Source: Anaerovibrio lipolyticus LB2005
GTDB lineage: Bacteria > Bacillota > Negativicutes > Selenomonadales > Selenomonadaceae
NCBI RefSeq assembly: GCF_000621545.1
Contig: NZ_JHYA01000005.1
Coordinates: 1 to 64,000 of the forward strand
Direction: 5' to 3'
Length of the DNA: 64,000 nucleotides
The notes under the pieces are model-generated. The model saw only the letters and a list, made by a program, of their open reading frames with translations. It was not told the DNA's origin and did not search any database. Both the position numbers and the translations under genes were made by a program. This document shows positions 16,985-24,861 of this stretch, one piece after another. The first letter of the stretch is position 1, and the number at the start of each line of letters is the position of its first letter.

Positions 16985-17365
16985 ATGATTTGTCAGAAGT
17001 GTGGCAGCCAGCTTAATATGGATGGTACCTGCCCTAATTGTGGGCAGGGTAATGTGCGTATTATGGAAAAGTCTGAGATTAACGCCTATGACGGCATAAC
17101 TATTGAAGAAAACAGCTATGAGCAGGAGAATGCCCGGACTGAAAAAAATGATAGCTCTTTTGGCGGGTTTGGTGGTTTTGGAGGCTCTGATAGGGGGCCT
17201 CGCATCATCCGTTTTTCCTCTGGAAGCAGTACCCTTACCAAGCTGTTGTTTGCCGTAGCCATAGCTCTGCTGGTGGCAGGGGTGGTTTTTGTTGCCTTGC
17301 CCCTTATGGTTTTGGCTGTCATTGTGGGGTTGGCAGTCTATATGATTTACAGTTTTTTAACATAA
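16985..17365 (+). CDS. Zinc-ribbon membrane protein of unknown function
   Basis: A 126-residue protein. The N-terminal zinc ribbon has two C-x2-C knuckles (CQKCG near residue 3 and CPNCG near residue 16). A polar linker with a GGFGGFGG repeat follows (about residues 60-68). The C-terminal half is hydrophobic with one long or two short membrane helices (about residues 85-125). Such proteins are common in Firmicutes and of unknown role. It is the last gene of the aroE-folK run; the trp leader promoter follows at 17399. Confidence 0.75.
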   Translation: MICQKCGSQLNMDGTCPNCGQGNVRIMEKSEINAYDGITIEENSYEQENARTEKNDSSFGGFGGFGGSDRGPRIIRFSSGSSTLTKLLFAVAIALLVAGVVFVALPLMVLAVIVGLAVYMIYSFLT

Positions 17366-17398
17366 AATTAATAAAAATACAAAAGTTTACATTTTTTG

Positions 17399-17427
17399 TT
17401 GACAGCCAGTGAAATTTATATTATTAT
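17399..17427 (+). promoter_or_regulatory. Promoter of the trp operon leader
   Basis: TTGACA (17399-17404) and TATTAT (17422-17427) are separated by 17 bases. It lies just upstream of the T-box leader. Confidence 0.7.
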
Positions 17428-17454
17428 AGCGGTGTTGATAATTGAATATTCAAA

Positions 17455-17801
17455 TCATTGATTGGGAAATAGTAGCTATTCCAACTTTTGATAGCGAGCA
17501 GGTGCCGGGTATTATTCGGAGGTGGAATGACCTGTGAAAAGCGTTTAGTGAATGGTCCCGAGAGAGTCCACCGAAAGCATTGGTTGTGATTAGGCTGGAA
17601 CGGTTGCCACCGTTATTGGGCTGCGGTATCGGACATAGTTCCCGTACTTAAGAGGGTGATATTACCAGTGGCGTAGACATTTTATCTCGGTAAGGGATAA
17701 AATGTTTTTTTATTACACGAATGATATCACTGAAATTGGGTGGCACAGCGAAACCATTTCGCCCCATGTATAACCATAAAGGGTTGTACATGGGGATTTT
17801 T
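17455..17801 (+). ncRNA. T-box leader (Trp) of the trp operon
   Basis: Stem I base GGGA (17464-17467) pairs with TCCC (17556-17559). It encloses the S-turn elements AGTA (17471-17474) and GAA (17550-17552). A TGG triplet directly after GAA (17553-17555) is the likely Trp specifier. The T-box sequence GGGTGGCACAGCG (17738-17750) is followed by a terminator with CCCCATGTA (17762-17770) and its complement up to 17793, then TTTTTT. Binding of uncharged tRNA-Trp should favour the antiterminator and switch on trpFCBAEG. An extra hairpin, ACATTTTATC to GATAAAATGT (17677-17705) with seven T residues, lies in the stem III position. The specifier register is my inference. Confidence 0.8.
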
Positions 17802-17819
17802 TAATTAGCCTTCCCCTTT

Positions 17820-17880
17820 TAGGAAGCACCTAAAGGTACTAGGAGCAAAGCTCCGTCGGTGGCAGCCGAAGGCTGATGGA
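17820..17880 (+). other. GC-richer hairpin segment between the T-box terminator and trpF
   Basis: About 60 bases with two small hairpins (GGAGCAAAGCTCC and a GGCAGCCGAAGGCTG-type stem), higher in GC than the surrounding leader. It could be a short interspersed repeat or affect trpF translation. No second copy was noticed in the window. The trpF ribosome binding site (GATGAGGT) follows at its right end. Confidence 0.3.
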
Positions 17881-17892
17881 TGAGGTAACAAT

Positions 17893-18510
17893 ATGATAAG
17901 AGTAAAGATATGTGGCATAAGGGATATAAAAGCGGCCCAAGCAGCAAACGCAGCTGATTTCATGGGCTTTATTATGAGTGACAGGTTCAGACGCTACTGT
18001 CCACCGGATATAGTAAAGCATATCTGCAGCACGGTGCAGGGGCCAAGAAAAGTGGGGGTCTTTGTGGATCAGCCTATAAATGAGGTTAATGAAATAGCCG
18101 AGTATTGTGGCCTTGACATGGTACAGCTTCATGGACATGAAAATATAAAGTACGCTGAGAAAATACAAAAGCCCATTATAAAAGCATTTCGCTATGGTGA
18201 GGATTTCTCACTGGAAGGGGCTGAGGCCTATCCTGCAGAGTATATCCTTATAGACAGCTATAGCAAAGCTACTGTGGGGGGCAGCGGTATCAGCTTCAAA
18301 TGGCGGGAGGCCGCCAGTACCATAAAGCAATTGAAAAAGCCCTATATAATAGCCGGCGGGATATCTGCAGATACTTTACAGGAGGCCATAAAGATATTTA
18401 ATCCTTATGGAATAGATGCTTCAGGGGCCATGGAAATAGAGGGAAGGAAGTCACCGGAGCTGATTAGGAAATTTTTGTCAGCGGCAGGAAAGAAAGTGGT
18501 GGAAACATGA
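17893..18510 (+). CDS. trpF: Phosphoribosylanthranilate isomerase
   Basis: A 205-residue TIM-barrel enzyme of tryptophan synthesis (Amadori rearrangement of phosphoribosylanthranilate). VKICGIRDIKAAQAA is the N-terminal signature with the catalytic Cys. GFIMSDRFRR, LDMVQLHGHE (with FVDQPI before it), ILIDSYSKATVGGSGISF and IAGGISADTLQEA are the further barrel motifs. It is the first gene after the T-box leader. The stop overlaps trpC by four bases. Confidence 0.95.
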   Translation: MIRVKICGIRDIKAAQAANAADFMGFIMSDRFRRYCPPDIVKHICSTVQGPRKVGVFVDQPINEVNEIAEYCGLDMVQLHGHENIKYAEKIQKPIIKAFRYGEDFSLEGAEAYPAEYILIDSYSKATVGGSGISFKWREAASTIKQLKKPYIIAGGISADTLQEAIKIFNPYGIDASGAMEIEGRKSPELIRKFLSAAGKKVVET

Positions 18511-19277
18511 GAGATTACTTAGCAGAAATTGTTGCCAAAAAACGGGATATTGTGGAAGCCGCAAAGGCTCAGCTTCCCTTGAGGGAGTTAAAGGAACGAG
18601 TGGAAAAAGGCAACTTCGCCATGTGCTCCCAGTTCCAGAAAAGAGAGTGGAACCTCATAGCCGAGTGCAAGCTGCAGTCCCCTTCCAAGGGAAAATTCAA
18701 TCATCCCTATTCAGTTTTGGACTTGGCCAGGATGTATGAAAAAAATGGAGCCAGCATGCTGTCGGTGCATACGGATCCACATTTTTTAGGAAAGAATGAG
18801 GATTTGGTGGAGGTAAGAAAGGCAGTGAAAATTCCTCTCCTGCGTAAGGATTTCATTATAGATGAGTACCAGATTTACGAGGCCAGGATGCTGGGGGCTG
18901 ATGCGGTTCTGCTGATAGCCAGAATCCTTAGCCAAAAGCAGCTGGAGGATTATCTGAATCTGACATGGAGCCTGGGAATGGATGCCCTGGTAGAGGTACA
19001 TGACAGTGAGGACATGGAAAAGGCCATGAAAACACCAGCCAAGTTTATTGGTATCAACAACCGAAACTTGAAGCTGTTTAAAACCACCATTGATAACACC
19101 TTGGAGCTTCTGCCTCTGGTGGAGGACAACCGGACCGTTATCAGTGAAAGTGGTATACATACCCTGGATGAGGTAAGGATGCTTCATGAAGCTGGAGTAG
19201 ACGGCATATTGGTGGGTGAGGGCCTGTCCACAGCAGAGGATGTGGAAAAAGCTACCCGGGAATTTGCCCTATTATGA
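18507..19277 (+). CDS. trpC: Indole-3-glycerol phosphate synthase
   Basis: A 256-residue TIM-barrel enzyme that closes the indole ring. AECKLQSPSKGKF is a variant of the common E-x-K-x-x-S-P-S-K-G phosphate and catalytic motif. LSVHTDPHFLGKNEDL, PLLRKDFIIDEYQIYEARMLGADAVLLI, IGINNRNLKLFKT and ISESGIHTLDEV are typical. The ATG overlaps the end of trpF. A 63-base gap with a recurrent promoter-like element separates it from trpB. Confidence 0.95.
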   Translation: MRDYLAEIVAKKRDIVEAAKAQLPLRELKERVEKGNFAMCSQFQKREWNLIAECKLQSPSKGKFNHPYSVLDLARMYEKNGASMLSVHTDPHFLGKNEDLVEVRKAVKIPLLRKDFIIDEYQIYEARMLGADAVLLIARILSQKQLEDYLNLTWSLGMDALVEVHDSEDMEKAMKTPAKFIGINNRNLKLFKTTIDNTLELLPLVEDNRTVISESGIHTLDEVRMLHEAGVDGILVGEGLSTAEDVEKATREFALL

Positions 19278-19283
19278 TAAAAA

Positions 19284-19310
19284 GAAAATTTAAACAATGA
19301 AGTTATAGAA
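19284..19310 (+). promoter_or_regulatory. Recurrent AAAATTTxAAC-N6-GTTATA element before trpB
   Basis: GAAAATTTAAAC, AATGAA, GTTATAGAA matches the element seen before nagB, the yjiH gene and the ynzC-like gene. It lies about 30 bases before the trpB start inside the trp operon, so an internal promoter or a regulator site is possible. Confidence 0.45.
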
Positions 19311-19340
19311 TGTGAAAGTGATTGGTAGGAGGAATAAATT

Positions 19341-20525
19341 ATGTCAAAGGGAAGATTTGGAAAATATGGTGGTCAGTATGTGCCTGAAATTGTAATGCCT
19401 GTCTTGACGGAGCTGGAGGCAGCCTATGAAAAATATAAAAACGACCCGGAATTTTTGGCGGAGCTAAGAAAGTATTATGTGGAGTATGCGGGACGTCCTA
19501 CCCTTCTATATTATGCGGAGAAGCTCACCAAGCATTATGGTGGTGCAAAGATATTTTTAAAGAGAGAGGATTTGCTTCATACTGGTGCCCATAAAATTAA
19601 CAACGCTTTGGGACAGGTGTTGCTGGCCAAGAGAATGGGCAAAAACAGGGTTATTGCAGAAACCGGTGCTGGCCAGCACGGTGTGGCCACAGCAACAGTG
19701 GCAGCTCTCTTTGGAATGGAGTGCAAGGTGTTTATGGGGGCAGTTGACATGGAGCGTCAGAAGCTGAATGTTTTCAGAATGAAGCTCCTGGGAGCTGAGG
19801 TGGTTCCCGTTACCACCGGAACCTCCACACTAAAGGATGCCACCAGCGAGGCTATTCGGTACTGGGCGGCACATATTGAGGACACTCATTATATTATCGG
19901 TTCTGCAGTAGGGCCTCATCCATATCCAACCATGGTTCGTGATTTCCAGTCTGTTATTGGCAGGGAAATCAGAGAGCAGATTAAAGAAGAGACTGGTGGG
20001 CGCCTTGATTATCTCATAGCCTGTGTAGGTGGCGGCTCTAATGCCATTGGTACCTTCTATGAATTCAGAAATGACCAGTCTGTAAAGAAGTTTGGCGTGG
20101 AGGCTGCTGGTCGCGGCCCGGCAGTAGGGGACAATGCCCAGACCCTTTCCAATCCTGCCAGCCGTCCAGGTGTCCTTCACGGTGCTTATAGCTATTTGGC
20201 CCAGGATGAGGATGGTCAGGTTATAGAGGTTTATTCCATTTCCGCAGGTCTTGATTATCCAGGGGTAGGCCCGGAGCATGCCATGTTCCACGAGGAGGGC
20301 GTGGTGAAATATGTGGGAATTAACGATAAAGAGGCAATTGATGCCTTCCAGCTCCTTTGCCGTGAGGAGGGGATTATCCCGGCTGTGGAAAGCTCCCACG
20401 CTTTGGCATATCTTGAAAAGCTCATGCCAAATACAAAGAAGGATGAAGTGGTGGTAGTTACCCTGTCCGGTCGTGGTGACAAGGACGTACAGCAGGTGGC
20501 AAAGGTATTGGGAGAGGAGATTTGA
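19341..20525 (+). CDS. trpB: Tryptophan synthase beta chain
   Basis: A 394-residue PLP enzyme that condenses indole with serine. [13 protein letters not shown] is the family start. [20 protein letters not shown] contains the PLP-binding Lys, [17 protein letters not shown] follows, and [13 protein letters not shown] is the phosphate loop. [15 protein letters not shown] is also visible. It forms the alpha2-beta2 complex with the trpA product encoded next. A good GGAGGAAT site precedes the start. Confidence 0.97.
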   Translation: MSKGRFGKYGGQYVPEIVMPVLTELEAAYEKYKNDPEFLAELRKYYVEYAGRPTLLYYAEKLTKHYGGAKIFLKREDLLHTGAHKINNALGQVLLAKRMGKNRVIAETGAGQHGVATATVAALFGMECKVFMGAVDMERQKLNVFRMKLLGAEVVPVTTGTSTLKDATSEAIRYWAAHIEDTHYIIGSAVGPHPYPTMVRDFQSVIGREIREQIKEETGGRLDYLIACVGGGSNAIGTFYEFRNDQSVKKFGVEAAGRGPAVGDNAQTLSNPASRPGVLHGAYSYLAQDEDGQVIEVYSISAGLDYPGVGPEHAMFHEEGVVKYVGINDKEAIDAFQLLCREEGIIPAVESSHALAYLEKLMPNTKKDEVVVVTLSGRGDKDVQQVAKVLGEEI

Positions 20526-20527
20526 TT

Positions 20528-21319
20528 ATGAGTCGTTTACAGGATAAATTTAATGAGCTTCAGTCTGCACATAAAAAGGGCTTAGTTATTTATCTTACTG
20601 CTGGCATTCCCGATGCTAATGGCACCCTTGAGGCAGTGAAAACAGCAGTTGATAACGGTGCAGATGTAATAGAGCTGGGGATTCCCTTCTCTGACCCTAT
20701 GGCTGATGGCCCAGTTATTCAGTCAGCCTCCTATAAGGCAATTCAAAAGGGCATGACCCTAAAGAAGGTGCTGGAGCTGGTCCGTGAGATCCGTAAGTTT
20801 AGCCAGGTGCCTATATTGGGCATGGGCTATATAAATGTGATGCTTAATTATGGCTTTGAAAAGCTGGCGGTAGATGCCAAAACAGCTGGCCTTGATGGCT
20901 TTATTATTCCCGATGTGCCCCATGAGGAGTCAGGGGATATGAAAAGGGTATGCAAGGAGCAGGGACTTCATTTGGTGGAATTCGTAACACCGGGCACCAC
21001 TGACCAGCGTATAAGTGAGACCTGCACTACAGCAGATGGCTTTATTTATTGCGTATCTGTAAACGGGGTAACGGGTGTCAGAAAAATTGATTACAGTCCA
21101 ATTAATAAGGTAATTGAACACGTAAAAAAGCAAACGGATACCCCTTGTGCCGTAGGCTTTGGTATTGGTTCCCCTGAGGCAGCGGTGGACGCTGCTCAGA
21201 AGGCAGATGCTGTTATTATGGGATCCGCTGTTGTAAGACTGGTAATGGAAAATAAGCTGGATGAGGCTGGTAAACTCATTGGCGATATTCGTCACGCTCT
21301 GGATAAGAAGGTGAACTAA
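20528..21319 (+). CDS. trpA: Tryptophan synthase alpha chain
   Basis: A 263-residue TIM barrel that cleaves indole-3-glycerol phosphate to indole and glyceraldehyde-3-phosphate. ITY-type start LVIYLTAGIPD; DVIELGIPFSDPMADGPVIQ with the catalytic Glu and Asp; GFIIPDVPHEES; YCVSVNGVTG; VGFGIGSPEA. I chose the ATG at 20528, two bases after the trpB stop, with GGAGAGGAG as its ribosome binding site. trpE starts directly after the stop. Confidence 0.96.
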   Translation: MSRLQDKFNELQSAHKKGLVIYLTAGIPDANGTLEAVKTAVDNGADVIELGIPFSDPMADGPVIQSASYKAIQKGMTLKKVLELVREIRKFSQVPILGMGYINVMLNYGFEKLAVDAKTAGLDGFIIPDVPHEESGDMKRVCKEQGLHLVEFVTPGTTDQRISETCTTADGFIYCVSVNGVTGVRKIDYSPINKVIEHVKKQTDTPCAVGFGIGSPEAAVDAAQKADAVIMGSAVVRLVMENKLDEAGKLIGDIRHALDKKVN

Positions 21320-22816
21320 ATGAAGCTGACACCATCATTGGAGGATTTTAAGGAAAAAGCGAAAAAAGCAAATATGGTGGCCCTCAGCATGCCAATTTCC
21401 ACTGACCTCGATACTCCTGTATCCATTTTTTATAAGCTGGTAGGAGAAGAAAAGGGATTTTTGCTGGAATCTGTGGATGCCCATCAGAAATTTGGTCGCT
21501 TTTCCTTTATAGGGGCAGAGCCTTTTATAAAAATGCAGGTCTATAAAAATCGCCTTATGATTCAGGAGGAGGACGAAATGCGGGCGGTGGACGGCGACCC
21601 TGTAACAGCCATAAATAAGTATATGGCCGGTCTTAACAGTGCCATCGGCAATTTTGAGCTGCCTTTGGCCAATGGTGGCGCCGTAGGTTATTTTAATTAC
21701 GAGATTTCTGCTGTATTTGACCGAGTGCGCAATGTTCAGGTGGAAGATGAGGAGCTGTTGGGGCAGTTTATGATTTGCCGCATCCTTATGGTGTTTGATC
21801 AGCAGAAAAATGCCTCTCAGCTAATTTATCTGGCCAGTGTGAAGAATGGCCAGGATTTGGATGAGGTGTACGGAAAAGCACAGCAGCGGATGAAGGAACT
21901 GGAGGATAAGCTGTATGCCGCAGTAAAGACTCCAAAGGTAAAGGTGGCAAAGCGTAAGGAAAAGGTGGATTTTCTTGGGAAATACGGGAAGATGCCTGAT
22001 GATTTTGCTACAACCATTAAGAAATGCAAGGACTATATTATAGCTGGAGATATTTTTCAGGTGGTGCCTTCAAGACAGTTTCGTGAAAAGATTACCAAAC
22101 CAGCTTTTCACTTCTATCGTCGCCTTCGTCAGGTAAATCCTTCCCCGTATATGTTTTATTTGAATTTTGGCAAAAAGAAGTTTGTGGCGGCTTCTCCGGA
22201 GATGCTGGTAAAGGTAGCGGGGAAGCAGGTTTATACCTATCCGATTGCGGGAACCCGTCGCCGTGGAGCCTCTGAGGAGGAAGACCAGGCTCTTGAGAAG
22301 GAGCTGAAGGCAGATATAAAGGAGCGGGCAGAGCATTCCATGCTGGTGGATTTGGCCAGAAACGACATCGGCCGTATCAGTGAGCCTGGCAGTGTGGTGG
22401 TAACCAAGCTGCAGGAGGTGGAGCGGTTCTCCCATGTGATGCACATGGTATCTGAGGTTATGGGTACTCTGAAAAAGGGCTTTACACCAATGGATGTTAT
22501 TAAGGCTTGCTTCCCCGCAGGGACTGTAAGCGGTGCTCCAAAGCTGCGGGCCATGGAAATTATTCAGGAGCTGGAGCCAGTAAAACGTGGGGCTTACTCG
22601 GGAACAGTGGGATATATGGATTTCAATGGCAATATGGATATGTGTATTACCCTGAGAACAATGGTCATTGACGGAGATAATGCCTTTATTCAGTCCGGGG
22701 CTGGTATAGTGTATGATTCCCAGGCAGAATTTGAGTATAATGAAATTTTGCAGAAATCCAAGGCTATGTTCAAGGTTGTGGAGGAGGTGGAGAATGATGT
22801 TGTTGCTTTTAGATAA
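21320..22816 (+). CDS. trpE: Anthranilate synthase component I
   Basis: A 498-residue chorismate-using enzyme that makes anthranilate with the TrpG amidotransferase. N-terminal FLLES (about residues 47-51) is the tryptophan feedback-binding motif, so allosteric inhibition is expected. The C-terminal chorismate-binding domain shows IFQVVPSRQF, YMFYLNFG, AASPEMLVKV, PIAGTRRRG, DLARNDIGR and FPAGTVSGAPKLRAMEII. It begins immediately after the trpA stop. The end overlaps trpG by 23 bases. Confidence 0.96.
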   Translation: MKLTPSLEDFKEKAKKANMVALSMPISTDLDTPVSIFYKLVGEEKGFLLESVDAHQKFGRFSFIGAEPFIKMQVYKNRLMIQEEDEMRAVDGDPVTAINKYMAGLNSAIGNFELPLANGGAVGYFNYEISAVFDRVRNVQVEDEELLGQFMICRILMVFDQQKNASQLIYLASVKNGQDLDEVYGKAQQRMKELEDKLYAAVKTPKVKVAKRKEKVDFLGKYGKMPDDFATTIKKCKDYIIAGDIFQVVPSRQFREKITKPAFHFYRRLRQVNPSPYMFYLNFGKKKFVAASPEMLVKVAGKQVYTYPIAGTRRRGASEEEDQALEKELKADIKERAEHSMLVDLARNDIGRISEPGSVVVTKLQEVERFSHVMHMVSEVMGTLKKGFTPMDVIKACFPAGTVSGAPKLRAMEIIQELEPVKRGAYSGTVGYMDFNGNMDMCITLRTMVIDGDNAFIQSGAGIVYDSQAEFEYNEILQKSKAMFKVVEEVENDVVAFR

Positions 22817-23372
22817 CTATGATTCCTTCACCTACAATGTATATCAGCTGCTGTGTGATTTAGGCGCCAAGGTGGAGGTAATCCGCAATGATATGGCCAC
22901 AGTGAAGGAAATTGCAAAAAAGGGCTATGAGGCCATAGTAATTTCTCCAGGACCAGGTGTTCCCAAGGATGCGGGAATTACGGAGGAGCTTATAAATACC
23001 ATGAAGGGCAAGGTACCGATTCTTGGGATATGCTTGGGGCATCAGGCAATTGGAGAGGTATTTGGCGGCAGGGTAATTGGTGCCGGTGAAATCTGTCATG
23101 GCAAGACATCCCCTATTAAACATAATGGAGAGGAAATATATAAGGGGCTGCCACAGCAGATTGAGGTGGGCAGATATCACTCACTTATCGTGTCACTGGA
23201 TGGGTTGCCAGATTGTTTGGAGGTAACTTCAGAGCTGGCAGATGGTACTATTATGGGCTTAAAGCATAAAGAATACCCTATTTATGGGATGCAATTCCAT
23301 CCCGAATCTATCCTGACCCCCCAGGGTAGAACCATGATGAAGAATTTTTTGTCATTGATAAATTTGAAATGA
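22794..23372 (+). CDS. trpG: Anthranilate synthase component II (glutamine amidotransferase)
   Basis: A 193-residue class I amidotransferase that supplies ammonia to TrpE, and may also serve p-aminobenzoate synthesis for the folate genes in this window. LLLDNYDSFTYNVYQLL, VISPGPGVPKDAG, GICLGHQAIGEVFGG (nucleophile Cys) and YGMQFHPESILTPQG (catalytic His and Glu) are all present. I chose the ATG at 22794 (or 22797), just after GGAGGTGG inside the end of trpE. trpD, which often follows trpG, is absent; a terminator follows at 23408. Confidence 0.95.
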   Translation: MMLLLLDNYDSFTYNVYQLLCDLGAKVEVIRNDMATVKEIAKKGYEAIVISPGPGVPKDAGITEELINTMKGKVPILGICLGHQAIGEVFGGRVIGAGEICHGKTSPIKHNGEEIYKGLPQQIEVGRYHSLIVSLDGLPDCLEVTSELADGTIMGLKHKEYPIYGMQFHPESILTPQGRTMMKNFLSLINLK

Positions 23373-23407
23373 AAACTTTTAGATGGTGTTTCATACTTTA
23401 TTTTTTT

Positions 23408-23447
23408 AGAAGATATTGTCATATCCCCCGACAATATCTTCTTTGTT
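23408..23447 (+). terminator. Terminator of the trp operon
   Basis: The 13-bp arms AGAAGATATTGTC and GACAATATCTTCT (23408-23442) flank a 9-base loop, followed by TTGTTTT. Confidence 0.85.
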
Positions 23448-23548
23448 TTCCTTGACGGCAGTGAAATAATGTGATAATACATAATAAATTGAAGTGTGGA
23501 CGTTTTTTTTGCTATGAAATCTTAGTGAATCAAATCCAAAGGAGGCAG

Positions 23549-23578
23549 ATGAGCTTTAGATTTCGTGTAAGGGCGTAG
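23549..23578 (+). CDS. Possible 9-residue leader peptide upstream of the WYL regulator gene
   Basis: AAAGGAGG (23538-23545) stands close before ATG AGC TTT, giving the peptide MSFRFRVRA and a TAG. The spacing of 3 bases is short. A perfect 9-bp hairpin (GTGCAAAAT, ATC, ATTTTGCAC at 23578-23598) begins at the stop codon. This geometry suggests translation-dependent control, but it may be chance. Confidence 0.3.
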   Translation: MSFRFRVRA

Positions 23579-23598
23579 TGCAAAATATCATTTTGCAC
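23578..23598. repeat. Perfect inverted repeat upstream of the WYL regulator gene
   Basis: GTGCAAAAT-ATC-ATTTTGCAC. The nearly symmetrical 21-base site could be a hairpin in RNA or a dimer-binding operator, perhaps for autoregulation by the WYL protein encoded 33 bases later. Confidence 0.5.
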
Positions 23599-23630
23599 GG
23601 AGTTTACTATGTTGACCAGGAGGGATTTTC

Positions 23631-24674
23631 GTGGCATATGATTATATAAATGATGGAAATATTGATGCTGACGCCTTGCAAAAGGGAATAAAGGGCAATA
23701 AAAAGGCCCGTATGCTACAGCTCCTGAAAATGCTTAATGAAGAAACTGACGAGGAGCACCCTCTTTCCACAAATGAAATTATTGCCAAAATGAAGGAACT
23801 TGGGCTGGAGGTTAACCGTAAAACCGTAAAGGACGATGTGGACCTTCTGATTGCCTTTGGCTACGATGTGGTGATAATAAAATCCTCCAACAATTCCTTT
23901 TACATGGGGGAGAGAAATTTTGAGTTGTCAGAGCTCAAAATGATGGTGGATGCTATTTCTGCTTCTAAAATTATTTCCACCAAGGCCAGCAATTCCCTTA
24001 TTGAAAAGCTGCAGCATCTGTGCAGTAAATATCAGGCGGAGGAGCTGCTTTGGAACAGGGATGTAAATATAAGCATTAAGCCATACAGTAAGAACGTTAA
24101 TCTGATTATTGACAAGCTCACTAAAGCCATCGGCAAGAAGCGGCGAGTAAATTTTAAGTATAATGAGTATAATATAAATAAGGAGCTTCAGCCACGCCAC
24201 GATGGCAAGGTTTACGATATAAGCCCATATTTTCTGGTGTGGAATGAGGACCATTACTATCTGGTAGGCAATGAGTACAGCACCAAAACCACCAAGACCT
24301 TCCGTATAGATCGTATCGATGGATCATCATTGGTGGTTTCCAAGGAACAGGCGGTGAGAAAGCCGGAACGCGACCTTCTCTCAAAGTATTCCCAGCGTAC
24401 CTTCAGCATGATGGCTGACGAGAAAAATGAGCGTACGGTGGTGCTTCGCTGCAAAAATAATTTGATTACCATTATGGTGGACCGCTTTGGTGTTGATGTT
24501 GATACCAAGATTGTGGATAAAAATCACTTTGATTTGACGGCAAAGCTATATGTGACCAAGGGCTTTTTTAGCTGGCTTGCCAAGTTTGGGGATGATATCA
24601 AGGTAATTAGTCCTCCTCAGGTGGCCAATGACTATAAGGAATATCTTGAGAAAATACTCATGCAGTATAAATAG
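23631..24674 (+). CDS. WYL domain transcriptional regulator
   Basis: A 347-residue cytoplasmic regulator. The N-terminal winged helix-turn-helix covers about residues 25-90 (MLQLLKMLNEET, STNEIIAKMKELGLEVNRKTVKDDVDLLIAFGYDV). The WYL domain (about 150-245) reads IGKKRRVNFKYNEY, ISPYFLVWNEDHYYLVG and FRIDRIDG. WYL domains sense ligands such as nucleic acids or small molecules. The start is GTG at 23631 with AGGAGGG upstream. No obvious target gene is adjacent; RNase J follows after 187 bases. Confidence 0.85.
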   Translation: MAYDYINDGNIDADALQKGIKGNKKARMLQLLKMLNEETDEEHPLSTNEIIAKMKELGLEVNRKTVKDDVDLLIAFGYDVVIIKSSNNSFYMGERNFELSELKMMVDAISASKIISTKASNSLIEKLQHLCSKYQAEELLWNRDVNISIKPYSKNVNLIIDKLTKAIGKKRRVNFKYNEYNINKELQPRHDGKVYDISPYFLVWNEDHYYLVGNEYSTKTTKTFRIDRIDGSSLVVSKEQAVRKPERDLLSKYSQRTFSMMADEKNERTVVLRCKNNLITIMVDRFGVDVDTKIVDKNHFDLTAKLYVTKGFFSWLAKFGDDIKVISPPQVANDYKEYLEKILMQYK

Positions 24675-24861
24675 TTGAGAAGGGTGGCTGCTTTGACAGT
24701 CACCTTTTAAATTTATGGCTTTACAAAAATGATATAAATATCCTATAATGGAGTGTAATGAGCTGTTCGGATAAATAATCTTATTAGATTTGTGAGACGG
24801 TTAATACGGTTCGGATTTTATCATAAATATGTTTATATAACTAAATATGGAGGTGTGATTT

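Noticed and set aside
17677-17711. Reading the leader before trpF as two separate RNAs, the first ending at this hairpin
   Set aside because: Stem I, specifier and T-box sequence on both sides of the hairpin fit one T-box leader, so one RNA with an additional hairpin is the simpler view.
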